Source of the DNA: Leucaena leucocephala
Taxonomy: Eukaryota > Streptophyta > Magnoliopsida > Fabales > Fabaceae
Assembly (NCBI GenBank): GCA_037074615.1
Contig: CM073537.1
Span: 20,975,989 to 21,039,988 of the forward strand
Direction of reading: 5' to 3'
Length of the DNA: 64,000 bases
Made by a program: the position numbers and the translations under genes
In this document: in pieces, positions 32,734 to 43,193 of the stretch
Layout of the letters: each line of letters opens with the position of its first letter
Numbering within the stretch: the stretch's first letter is position 1
The notes under the pieces: generated by a model
What the model was told of the DNA's origin: nothing
The model's database searches: none
What the model saw: only the letters and a program-made list of their open reading frames with translations

Positions 32734-33954
32734 ACCGTGATGGCCATAGGAACCGCCACTCCACCAAACTCTGTTGATCAAACTACTTTTCCTGATTACT
32801 ACTTTATAATTACTAACAGCGACCACAAGACTCAGCCCAAAGAAAAGTTCAAGAGAATGTGTGAGTCTTCTTGATTCCGCATTTTGTTAATCTTGCCCTT
32901 TGTAAGTAGCAGTGTAACCTTGTACACCCTGATTTGCGCATATATGAGATGGAACTGACGTATCCTTGCAACCACGTATATTTCAAGGGAAAAGTCGATG
33001 ATCAAGAAGAGATACATGCACTTGACTGAGGACATCTTGAAAGTAACATGTGTGCTTATACGGCTCCTTCTTTGGACGCAAGGCAAGACCTGGTGGTCGT
33101 CGAAGTCCCCAAGCTCGCAAAGAGGCCGTCACCAAAGCCAACAAGGAGTAGGGCCAGCCCAAGTCTAAGATCACTCACCTCATCTTCTGCACCACCAGCG
33201 GCATCGACATGCCCGGCGTGGACTACCAGCTCACCAAGCTCCTCGGCCTCCGCCCCTCCGTCAAGCGTTACATGATGTGCCAACTGATCTGCTTCGCCGG
33301 CGGCACGGCCCTACGTCTGGCCAAGGACCTGGCCGAAAACAACAAAGGAGCTCGCGTCCTCGTTGTCTGCTCCGAGATCACCGTCTTCACATTCCGTGGA
33401 CCCAGCGACGCCTGCCTGGACAACCTTGTGGACCAAGTTCTCTTTGTAGACGGTGCGGCTGCCGTCCTTATCGGCTCTGATCCGCTCCCTGTAGAGAACC
33501 CCTTGTTTGTGCTGGTATGGACCGCTCAGACCATATTACCAGACAGTGAAGGAGCCATTGTTGGACATGTGCGCGAGGATGGCCTCACCCTCTATATTCT
33601 CAAGGAAGTTCTGGTCCTGATCTCCAAGAACGTCGAGGTCTTGGTGGAAGCGTTCCAGCCATTGGGGATATCTGATTACAACTCCATCTTCTTGATTGCT
33701 CACCGGGGTACGCATGCCATTATTGACTAGGTTGAGGCGAAGCTGAGCTTGAAGCCGCGACGAGGCACGTCCTGAGTGAGTATGGGAACATGTAGAGTGC
33801 TTGCGTGTTGTTCATTTTGGACGAAATGTGGAGGAAGTCTGCAGAAGATGGGCTCAGGACTGGTGATGAAGGGCTTGAATTGGGTGTGTTGTTTAGGTTT
33901 GGGCCTAGTCTTACTGTTGAGACTGTTGTTCTCCACAGTGTGGGTATTAACTAA
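32732..33954 (+). pseudogene. CHS pseudogene 1 (psi-CHS1), 5'-truncated with several lesions
   Basis: Exon 1 survives only from its middle (about 32732-32860). A short ~127-nt intron follows, then exon 2 (about 32987-33954). Lesions include a lost acceptor (TTTCAAGGG for TTTCAGGCG), a ~7-nt deletion near 33042, a 1-nt deletion near 33115 and in-frame stops at 33149-33151, 33728-33730 and 33793-33795. The motif around Cys164 reads YMMCQLIC, so the glutamine-glycine part is lost as well. The intron size and exon-1 differences place it with the CHS-B lineage. The 3' end after the stop resembles that of CHS-C. Confidence 0.92.
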
Positions 33955-34833
33955 GAGGCCCAATCGCACAAAAATTGAACGAGTAGGCCCAATAATAAAT
34001 GAATTACACTACTAGCTGGAATACCGATGCTGGAATAATAGTAAATAAATGATTGAGTTTTTTTTTACTAGATAGTAAGGAGTTGACTCATAACCTATAA
34101 AATTGTGATTCGCGAGTTTAGATCTTGTTGCTAATGTGAGATCTTTATTGGTAAGCGATATGTAAATACTTTTGTAAGTACTATTTGAACTTGAAAGATA
34201 TGTCTTAATCCTAATAAGCTCCCCGAATTTAACTCACATCAATTTTTTGTTACCCAAATATATCTAAGAGCTTATGTTGATTTTATTGCACCCATAATTC
34301 CAATACAACCTTAATTAAATCTTAAATCTTGCAAAATATTCACAAGTTTAGTTGCAGTATTGAAAACTTCATCTTTCGTTAGGATCCACCATAAATAACA
34401 CATCCATTTCGTATGATTATTATTTTTTCCCCAATGGCGATGTTCCAAGTTATAACCATTATTTGGGGGAAGTTTTGTGTCACTTATAAAAATGGCGATC
34501 TTATGAAAATGGACTGATGGAGGATTGTGCACATGTAACTATATATGTCCCTCTATTAGTGCATGTTTGGAATTTAGTTGGCAAGAGTTAAAACATTATT
34601 TTAGAAACGAAGTATCATTTGGGTTGCTTCCAAACAAACCCTTAGTAGAGTGGGTTTCGGCTAGGTCGTTTTCGCTTTTCTCTCACATTTTCTGTTCTAG
34701 TGCCTTGGTTTGGTCTATTTTTGGTTGCGTTTCTTTTTCAGCGTAATCCTATGTTATGTTCCGTCTCTTCATTTCTGAAATGAAAATGTACTGTTGTTGA
34801 TATTTAATGGGAGAATGAATAGAGGGAGAGGGG
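33955..34833. other. Spacer between psi-CHS1 and RING fragment
   Basis: No gene seen. Around 34085-34200 there is a block loosely resembling the sequence at 55985-56060 (CATAACCTATAAA followed by a box-B-like segment), possibly old SINE debris; support is weak. Confidence 0.4.
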
Positions 34834-35023
34834 AATGTAAAGCAGATTACTCAGCTGGCTAGTATTAATATACGATCGTTATCATTTCTTAATTCTTTTG
34901 TGTGGGGTTTGTAATGTAAAGCAGATTACTTAGCTGGCTAGTATTAATATACGATCGTTATCAGTTCTTAATACTTTTGTTTGATTCTTTTTTGTGAGGC
35001 GTGTAATGTAAAGCAGATTACTT
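34834..35023 (+). repeat. Direct repeats derived from RING leader intron
   Basis: A unit beginning AATGTAAAGCAGATTACT starts at 34834, 34913 and 35005; the first two are about 79 nt long and the third is joined to the downstream fragment. Each unit includes GTATTAATATACGATCGTTA or its start. The same series, diverged, occurs once on the minus strand in the RING leader intron at about 19755-19850. The intronic sequence was therefore amplified after, or during, duplication. Confidence 0.8.
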
Positions 35024-35525
35024 TGTGGAACAACTTCCTTTCTTTAGGTTTCTTTGTATTCATCATTGTCTTCTGATGAACTGGAACTCTCTCATTTTGT
35101 TTTGCCCCGTTTTTTATTTCTCAAATTAATCTTTCCCTTTTGTGCACAAAATTATTATTATTGTTGTTGTTGAAAACATTAAGAATGGAAGATTGGCTTT
35201 TTGTCATTCAATTTCAAAGAGTTCAAACAGTGGTGAAATGAGTAACTGCATATATATAGCTGCATCTTCATCAAATTATTCTTGTGCTTCTCAAAATGCT
35301 CCCATAAATAGGAGGTCCCAAACTGACTAATCTTTTAATGAAGAATTCGTATTACCCATCTGGAACTGAAAAGACAGAGAAAGGGAAAAAATATATATGA
35401 CTTAAATTTCCTTCTAATCATCTTCCACAGTGGCTATTATGGGGGTGACTGAAGAAAATGGACGGCCCCAATAACTGAAACCATTTTTCTCACATCTTGG
35501 ATTGATGGACAATGCATAATAGTAG
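35005..35525 (+). pseudogene. Fragment of the RING E3 gene, inverted relative to the parent
   Basis: The first part (about 35005-35150) matches the parent's leader intron (about 19595-19780, minus). The second part (about 35180-35525) matches its first coding exon around residues 58-150. Recognisable degenerate stretches include SSNSGEMSNCIYIAASSSN and LLWG-type remains of the parent's GYGGVTVFDLTEENG segment. The sequence between these two pieces in the parent, including the start codon, is deleted. Stops and frameshifts follow (for example after QTD near 35328). No promoter, RING finger or downstream exon is present, so it is a relic of the block duplication. Confidence 0.85.
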
Positions 35526-35539
35526 TTTGGTGAGTGGAT

Positions 35540-35905
35540 GAATTGCGTCTATAAATACACCTCTTCTCTTCTCCTTCATTCCACCTGCAACTTCATATTA
35601 ATAGTCTGTAACTCCCAACACTATAGCTACTTCTTTTGTTTATTATTATTTGAGAGAAACAAAATGAAATCCGAAAGGCACAGAGAGCACCAAACTGTGT
35701 TGATTAGAGTTTTACTCTTCTTTTAATATTAAATATAAGACCTAATTTATAATGTAATTTATACTATATAAATTATGTATTATATTTAAAATTAGAAGAG
35801 ACTTCAAAATCACTATCAGCGACCATAGCTCCTTCTATTTTTGTGTGCCGTCATTTCTGTTCTGTGATGTATACGGTTTTACCTTTGTTTACTTTATTAG
35901 AATAC
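35540..35905 (+). pseudogene. CHS pseudogene 2 (psi-CHS2): promoter, exon 1 and intron remnant
   Basis: A TATA box (TATAAATA) is at 35550-35557, followed by a leader like that of CHS-C (CCTGCAACTTCATATTAATA). The sequence from the ATG at 35664 reads as a shortened CHS exon 1 with internal deletions, keeping GAGCACCAAACTGTGTTGAT. An AT-rich palindromic insert of about 75 nt (35720-35795) interrupts it. Then the end of exon 1 (AAAATCACTATCAGCGACCA) and the first part of the long CHS-A/C intron follow, for example TTCTGTTCTGTGATGTATAC. No exon 2 of this copy remains. It is a remnant of the long-intron lineage. Confidence 0.75.
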
Positions 35906-35945
35906 TTTGTTTAAGTTTCTTATGATGTACTTAAAAAGCATGTGA

Positions 35946-35962
35946 TAAAAAATTTATATATA
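35946..35962 (+). promoter_or_regulatory. psi-CHS3 promoter with a mutated G-box
   Basis: The TATATATAA box (about 35954-35962) and the leader match CHS-B closely. The position of the CHS-B G-box (GCACGTGC) reads GCATGTGA here, so the CACGTG core is lost by a C-to-T change. Confidence 0.65.
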
Positions 35963-36106
35963 AGGGATAGATCCAATCCCAGCTTCGCTCAACAAAGTTC
36001 ATATATATATATAATACAAGTACCATACATTGTTCCCCACAATATTCTATCTTCAGTCAGATCTCTTCTTGTTTAGAGAGAAAAAAAGAACAAGTTAAAG
36101 GAAAAC

Positions 36107-37482
36107 ATGGTGAGTATTGACGAGATCCGCAGGGCTCAGAGAACAGAAGGGCCAGCCACCGTAATGGCCATAGAACAGCTACTCCACCAAACTGTGTTGA
36201 TCAAACTACTTATCCCGAATACTACTTCAGAATCACTAACAGCGACCACAAGACTCACCTCAAAGAGAAGTTCAAGAGAATGTGTACGTCTTCTTTATTC
36301 CGCACTTTGTTAATCCTGCCTTTAGCAAGTGCCAATGTTAACTTGTACACCCAGATTTGCAAATCGAGTGTGTTTGTAACTATTTACCATGTATGATCGA
36401 ACTAATTTATCCTTGCCACCACATATTTCAGGCGAAAAATCAATGATCAAGAAGAGATACATGCACTTGACGGAGGACATCTTGAAAGAGAACCCTAATG
36501 TTTGTGCTTATATGGCGCCTTCTTTGGACGCAAGGCAAGACATGGTGGTCGTCGAAGTCCCAAAGCTCGGCAAAGAGGCCGCCACCAAAGCCATCAAGGA
36601 GTGGGGCCAGCCCAATTCTAAGATCACTCACCTCATCTTCTGCACCACCAGCGGCGTCGACATGCCCGGCGCCGACTACCAGCTCACCAAACTCCTCGGC
36701 CTCCGCCCCTCCGTCAAGCGTTACATGATGTACCAGCAGGGCTGCTTCGCCGGCGGCACTGCCCTCCGCCTGGCCAAGGACCTGGCCGAAAACAACAAAG
36801 GAGCTCGAGTCCTCGTCGTCTGCTCCGAGATCACCGCCTTCACATTCCGTGGACCCAGCGACACCCACGTGGACAGCCTCGCCGGCCACGCCCTCATCGG
36901 AGACGGTGCGGCTGCCGTCATTGTCGGCTCTGATCCGCTCCCTGTGGAGAAGCCCTTGTTTGAGTTGGTATGGACCGCTCAGACCATATTAACAGACAGT
37001 GAAGGGGCCATTGTTGGACATCTGCGGTTGGCCTCACCCTCTATATGCTCAAGGAAGTTCCGGTCCTGATCTCCGAGAACATCGGGAAGGCATTGGTTGA
37101 AGCTTTCCAGCCACTGGGGATCTCTGATTACAACTCCATCTTCTGGATTGCTGGCCCAGGTTGGCCCGCCATTCTTGACCAGATAGAGGCGAAGCTGAGC
37201 TTGAAGCCAGAGAAGATGACTCCCTAATCACCGAACCACGATAAAACGGTACTCCCCAAAATTTGAACATAATTCAAATAGTAACATCTCTTATCCTTCG
37301 CTAATTAAACTCAAGGACCGATGGGTGAGTGCTTGTGTGTTGTTTATCTTGGACGAGATGAGGAGGAAGTCTGCAGAAGATGGACTCAGGACTACTGGTG
37401 AAGGCCTGGAATGGGGTGTGTTGTTTGGGTTTGGGCCTGGTCTCACCTTGAGACTGTTGTTCTCCACAATGTGGCTACCTAA
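36107..37482 (+). pseudogene. CHS pseudogene 3 (psi-CHS3), full-length but frameshifted
   Basis: Exon 1 (36107-36283) is one base short: ATGGCCATAGAACAG stands where CHS-B has ATGGCCATAGGAACAG. The intron (36284-36431, 148 nt) and the start of exon 2 resemble CHS-B. In exon 2 about 4 nt are missing near 37025 (CATCTGCGGTTGGCC), and a stop follows AAGATGACTCCC near 37225. About 100 nt of unrelated sequence replaces the codons around N335, and a further base is missing near 37448 (CTCACCTTGAG). An internal open frame of 226 codons (36389-37069) still covers Cys164 and F215-type residues. Full-length enzyme cannot be made. Confidence 0.93.
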
Positions 37483-37570
37483 AAGGCCTAATGTATTATC
37501 ACCAAAAAAAAAATACAAAAATAACTATTTGGTGGAAAGATTTTATTTTTATCCAACAAGTCAGCCAACC

Positions 37571-37840
37571 TGGCTGGAAAGATTTTGGAGATTTGCTATT
37601 TGTCAAGATCAAAGAACTCTTGAGTAAACTATGGGAAGTAATAGTACAATACATTCCCCGTGAGAAGAATAACCTAGCTGACTTTTTTGCAAAAAAGGGT
37701 CTCAACAGGTCTTCTATTTTTCATGATTGCCCCGAACATGTGAGATATTTGTTGAATTCTGAGTGTTTGGGATTAATTCCCAGTTAATGTACTTTCTTTT
37801 ATTGGGCTCTAGCCCCCACTTTGTATCAAAAAAAAAAAAA
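37571..37840 (+). mobile_element. 5'-truncated LINE, 3' end with RNase H remnant
   Basis: The insert encodes the C-terminal end of an RNase H-like domain of plant L1-type LINEs (IVQYIPREKNNLADFFAKKG), then a stop near 37787. A short 3' region ending TTGTATC and a poly-A tail follow. It is flanked by a perfect 15-bp target-site duplication, ACAAGTCAGCCAACC, at 37556-37570 and 37841-37855. It sits just downstream of psi-CHS3. Confidence 0.9.
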
Positions 37841-37990
37841 ACAAGTCAGCCAACCATTTATCCCCTTTTATCCAACAATTCAGCCAACCATGGGCTTATT
37901 TTTTGGTTCAATGATATGGAACTATTTGCTGGAAAGATTTTATGACCATATATCAACTTTTTTATTTGTATCAAAACAAAATAACTTATA

Positions 37991-38180
37991 CCAACGGGGG
38001 TTGGTCCGAATGGTAAGCGGCTCGGTATCGTTTAAGCGAGGTCTCGAGTTCGAGCCTTGGCGTACGCAGAAAATCCCCGTTGGGAGACTCACCCACCATA
38101 GCTAGGTGCGCGACGCGGGTCGGATCCGGATGTAGTCGGGGCAAACTCCGGTGAACCGGGTGGGCAACTAAAAAAAAAAA
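37991..38180 (+). mobile_element. tRNA-derived SINE, copy 2, with perfect target duplication
   Basis: The element begins CCAACGGGGGTTGGTCCGAA. It has a box A region (TGGTCCGAATGGTAAGCGG) and a box B (GAGTTCGAGCC, 38046-38056), and ends with an A-rich tail after GGGTGGGCAACT. The 10-bp sequence ATAACTTATA flanks it exactly at 37981-37990 and 38181-38190. Copy 1 lies at 14.2-14.4 kb in the other orientation. It is a non-autonomous Pol III-type retroelement that would rely on LINE reverse transcriptase. Confidence 0.92.
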
Positions 38181-38190
38181 ATAACTTATA

Positions 38191-38680
38191 TGATGTCGAG
38201 TTTTTTTTTAATTGTGAAAGAACGCTCATGATAAGTTTTTCGATAAAAATATATAAACAACCAATATCTCAAAATAAAGCTTCATTTGATATTGCATGGT
38301 ATTCTGTTATTTATGGTGTGAATACTATGAATTTCCGCTAGTCAATTTCATTCCTATCCGCCACTGCTTGTCTTCCTTCTTGATGTAAAAAATAAATAGA
38401 GAAACTTCCAATGCTGAGACCAAAGCTTGGCCAAACAAAAGATTGTAGCCAGAGAATCAGAACATAGACTTTCCTAGTGCTGTAAAACCCTAATAGTTAA
38501 TCACACTCGTCCTAAAGGATAACTCATGCGGTGTGAAAATATAGCACCAACATTCACTTCACTCTTATATGATTCATAAGTTCAGTGTAATAATAGTCTT
38601 AATTAGAATCTGCTGTTCACTCTCAAGTATCATACAGGGCTTGGAAGCTTCTGCTTACTCAAGATTCAAATACCTTAGTA
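38191..38680. other. Spacer and 3' flank of ankyrin gene A
   Basis: No gene recognised. It contains the probable 3' untranslated region of the minus-strand gene that follows. Confidence 0.5.
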
Positions 38681-40837
38681 TTAGTTATGGGATCTTTCTG
38701 TCTTATTTTCTTGTCCCTGCTGGGTTGTGGACTCAAAAGAAATCCAAGTGTAATCAGAGGGGATATCAAAAAGGTTTTCAAGTTTACTATTAGAATCAGC
38801 AGATGATGAACCAGGGTGACCCTTCATCCATTGAAACCAAGAAGAAGATTGGGATTCTTCTAGATCTTCAGAAGTTGGACTTGAAGGGGCTGACGAGAAC
38901 TCTTCCAATGGCGGTAATTCTTCAAACTTTGGAAAGGAAATCAATACTCTAACAGTGGGAACCACAGGGATTGCAACCTGACAAAGGTAGTGAAATGTTC
39001 ACACATTCATCAAAAGCGGAAATAAGAAACAGGATCGGAAAAAGAGAATTGAACCAGTGAACATAAGCAAGAGTGATCAAACAAGAAATAAAATATCAAT
39101 GGCTCTAATTGCGTCGGGAGATGGACTATTTCATCAAATCGATTTCCTTAACACGCAAGACTGTACCCTTGCATGGATGAAGCTGGAGGAACAGCATTTC
39201 AATAAGCCTTTACAGAGTGTATAATATTAAATTACACACACCACAAAAAAAAAAAGAAAAGAAAAAAAGAAGACGTTTCTGTTTCTTTTTGTTTTGACGC
39301 TGTTTGTGTAGGCAAATGAATGGTCATGTAACCATGCAATCAGTCAGATGCAACGTAATTTCATCAAATTTTCTATGTTTCCTAAATAATATGAAAATAC
39401 TAGGATTTTCTGTAAGCGAAAGATACACAGGGCACAGACCTTGACTGGAAAGGTATCCTTCGGTAGTTTTGTTGTAAGGATCTCCCTTAAACGACGAATT
39501 GCTTTAACTTTGTCTGCAAGAATGTCAAGCAATGGCAACAATTCTTCAACCTTCAGAGGAAAGTCCGGTGAAAGCCACAGACTAGGTCTCATTCCTCGCT
39601 TAAACTCACTCTCACCACTCCCTTCCTTGTCAAAACTGCTGCTATCAGAATCCTCGGAAGGTGCTTTGACGTGTCTTCCCTTCTTGTTCTCCTTTTCTTT
39701 CCGTCCTCGTTCCTTCTTTTCTTTCTTTTCTCTTTTTCTATGATCAGACTCATCCTCAGTATTCAATTCCAATGAATCCATGTTTTGTTCAAGTGCAAGT
39801 TCCAGTTGCTTTCTTTCTTCCTCTGTCAATTTTTCTTCAATAATATCATCACTCACTTTTTTGCTTTCATTGGCAGACAACTTATCATCCATTTTAGTTC
39901 CAGGGGCCTTTTTAGATTTGATGCTTACATGCACATTGCGCAGATCATACACCTCAGTTTTCCATGGCCCCACCATTTCTTTTCTCTTCTTTTTCCTCCA
40001 TGTCAACTGGGGAGCAAGAAACGCTTGACTAGTGTCTATTCTGATCTTTGGTTTTGATTCCCGAGACTTCCTATGGTAAATTTGTCGTATCTCCTGATCT
40101 GATGGTAGATTACCGGGAGATGTATCGCTCAAATATACCTTCTTGTGCTTGTGTGCTATGATATACAATGGTATCCCAGGCAGTTTCTCGCCTTCTTCAA
40201 AGCCATCACCAAGGAAAAGAGCGCTTTGATCTGCCCTCCTTATTTTTAAACCGTCAAAACCAGCCAAAGTCATATCTGCCCTCAAATTAGCACCTCTTTT
40301 CCAAATTTTGAAAGTGTCAGATGGGGCAATTTTTGAGATGAAAGGAATTACAGAACTCTCAAAATGAAACGAAATCTCCATATAGAAATCTCTCATCCTT
40401 CTCATGTTTGCTATATAGCGAGGCAGTCTTCTATAGAATTTTTCATCAAAATGACGATAAGAAAACCGAATCATAAGCAGACCAATTTCCTCTTGTCCAT
40501 TGATAATTGCTTCTGTAAGAGCGCTCCAACCTTGTTTGTTCTTCAAGTTTTTATTAGCCCCAGCAACCAGAAGCATTTCGGCGGCCTTCAAATCGCCAAG
40601 TTTTGCGGCCAAATGAAGAGGGGTGTCACGATTTGGAACATCACGGAAATCAACGATAGCAGAGATAGCCTCAGCCTTCTTTTCCTCAGCTATTGACTCC
40701 AACTCAGTCTCAATCTCAATTGCGCACCGAAGTCGAGGGAGACGTGATAATATCTTCTTAAGCCCAGCATAATCCTTCATCAATAATGCCTTGTGCACAG
40801 GACTATGAGCATATTTCGAAACATCCATGTCCGCCAT
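38681..40837 (-). CDS. ANKRD13-type ankyrin / GPCR-chaperone domain protein A, 564 aa
   Basis: Two coding exons, 40837-39440 and 38977-38681, join in frame at FPVK|VAIP. Residues about 35-125 hold ankyrin repeats (RDTPLHLAAKLGDLKAAEML; KQGWSALTEAI). They are followed by the conserved family block with RDFYMEISFHFESSVIPFIS and LRADMTLAGFDGLKIRRADQ. A QLTWRKKKRKEMVGPWK block comes next, then a C-terminal block of LWLSPDFPLKVEELLPLLDI and VRVLISFPKFEELPP. This is the ANKRD13 / GPCR-chaperone architecture. In animals ANKRD13C retains receptors in the ER and relatives bind ubiquitin; the plant role is not known. A Lys/Glu-rich linker lies at about 365-400. A probable leader-intron acceptor (TTCTTCTAG) lies 12 nt before the ATG. 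It is the most 3' of three tandem copies. Confidence 0.9.
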
Positions 40838-41200
40838 TTTGTAAGACTAGAAGAATCCAATATTCACCAATTAATAAGCATAAGGGCAAATGAATTCGAT
40901 CGTCAAAATCTAAAAATTAAAGTACCGTCGAATCAGAGGAAAGCACCAAATGGAACTAACCCTATTGGCAATCATGCTTTAAATAATGCAAATAATGTAA
41001 ATCATGAATGAGATTGACTCATTTCAAATCACAATCAACCCGCAATGAAAGAAAAGAATTCGGGTTGCACTCTAAAAATTAAAGCAATGAAAGAGGTAAA
41101 GATCCTCACGTTTCTTTTACCTAAAAAGTTTCTGCTTCCTCTCTGACCTTCAGAGTCTAAGATTGTAAATAAACTTGGAAACTCAACGCTTTTATCCAAC
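40838..41200 (-). other. Leader of ankyrin gene A with probable leader intron
   Basis: On the minus strand an acceptor-like TTCTTCTAG precedes the ATG, and a donor-like TTTTTAG|GTAAAAG lies near 41122. This suggests a non-coding first exon around 41123-41200. The copy at 45.6 kb has the corresponding TCTTGTACA leader. Confidence 0.45.
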
Positions 41201-43193
41201 CTCTGCCTTGTCCGAAACTAGGAAATGGAAGATAAAATTGAAGGGGGCAAAAGGAGCCTTCTAAAGCCAGATTAAACAATCCCAAGAAACATGCATGCGG
41301 TATGCTTAATAGTTGCGGGAAGCACAATTCAGTGATGAGAAATTCATGGGAAAATAATGGAGAACATGTTGTAAGACGGGATTTGATGACGAAAATAGCA
41401 AAAATGAGGATTGTTCCGGACAATGTTCTTGGAGCGGCAAACAGAAATCCGCAATTTTTCTCAAATTAAGCCACAGAAATCAATATAAGTCACAAATCTT
41501 TCTCATTTGGTAGCTAGATCCCTGCGAAAGGTTTATGTGATGGCGCGCAAAAATTTGGCTGCTGCATGTTAACCGAAGTCCATTTTCAACCACCCAATTT
41601 CCATGCCCAAGCTTGATCTAAACAAACTGAAGAATAAAACTAGGGATGGATTCTATTTTAGTCAGATGATCCGTAATCCTCTAATGGTAGTCAAAGTTTA
41701 ATTTTAGCGTCTTTTTTAGAAACTCCAAACTATAATTTTAGAAATATTTTTATCGCTAAATTTTTTTCACATTTTTACCAAAAATCACCTCTAAAAAACT
41801 AATCTAAACACTCTCTTAATTTTTAAACGGGCTTTTGTTATAATTTTTATATTTTATGATAATAACCATTATTTATATGAAGTCCTCTCAGTATAATAAA
41901 ATATTGAGTTAAAGGTCTAGAGCAATTTTTTTAATATGAAGATCGAATTTCGTTAAAGATAAAACGATTATATAAAAAAGTCCAAGTTGACTAAATAACT
42001 AGAATAACGTGATTTATAATAAATACTTAGAATGTGTAATTCTGTTTGTAGATAAAGTTTGACTATAACAAACTATTTTTTTAGTTTTTAATATAAAATT
42101 TAGTTTATAATAAATAAAATGTGATATTAAAGACTGGAGAAACATACTTTTTAAAGATTTAACTGAATATTAATATGCTTTCGCGTATATATTATTCCTC
42201 AAGGATGAAACCTGTTCATTTCTCGCAGCCAACAGGTTTAATACACACACAGAAGTCATACTGTAGGTGGATAAATGGATATTAGCTAGAACTCCTTGAA
42301 AAGAATTCTCTTGCTATATATATATACATTGATGTAAAGCCCACTCTAATTAAAAAAACTAAAATAATAATATCACCACTCATTCTATTTTTAATTGATA
42401 TATAAATCAATATAAATATTTTAAATTTATTCCATGATTAAAAATGAAAAATCATTTTGAACAATTATTCAAATTAGCTTAACATTCTCATGTGACCACT
42501 GCGGAATCCAAATTCCTAGTTGGACTAGTTTATTTTTCATTTTGCAATGTGTACAGTGTTGGTTTCTGTGATTATTTCTCTAAGGAGCTTAAGTAATTGA
42601 ATCATGAATATGTAAAATATAAAAATTCTAATCATTCGTAGTGTTTATAAAAACCCACACTAGTTGCTATTTAAACTGCATCAATCATATGTACTTTTTT
42701 AACAAAATGCATCCATCATAATAAAACAGAATTATAGATAAATCTATTACAATCGGGCCAATTTGCTTAAGAATTGATTAAATGAACTCAAACTAACCAT
42801 ATGTATTTGAAATTCTATAATCTCATTCTTACTATGTCTGATACAATAAAAGTTACATTTTAGGATATACCTACTACTCAGGAGCAAAATTCTTGAGATC
42901 CATGATGTGTTAGTGTGTTCATATGTTTTACCTAGCTACTTTGACACAAGATTTCGAGTTTGAATATATTTAAAACCTAACCTGACAATACTAATTACTA
43001 CACTATATATGAAAAATATAATAAGACTAGGTAGATTTACCCTCTAAAAAAGTTTTGGAAGATTATTTTCTGCAACTGATTCCTGTTTCTTACATAACCA
43101 CAACTTATGATGCATCCTTCAACATGCACTCCCCAAGATCATATACAGCACTCGGAAGCTGGAGTCTACTCGTTGATTCAACAACCTCAATAA
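41201..43193. other. AT-rich spacer between ankyrin genes A and B
   Basis: No gene or clear transposon end seen. Sequence from about 41700 to 43050 is strongly AT-rich with frequent stops in every frame. Confidence 0.55.

Noticed and set aside
34085..34200. Block similar to 55985-56060 with a box-B-like motif, possibly another SINE family
   Set aside because: Similarity is limited to about 50 bases with many mismatches and no tail or target duplication; too weak to annotate.
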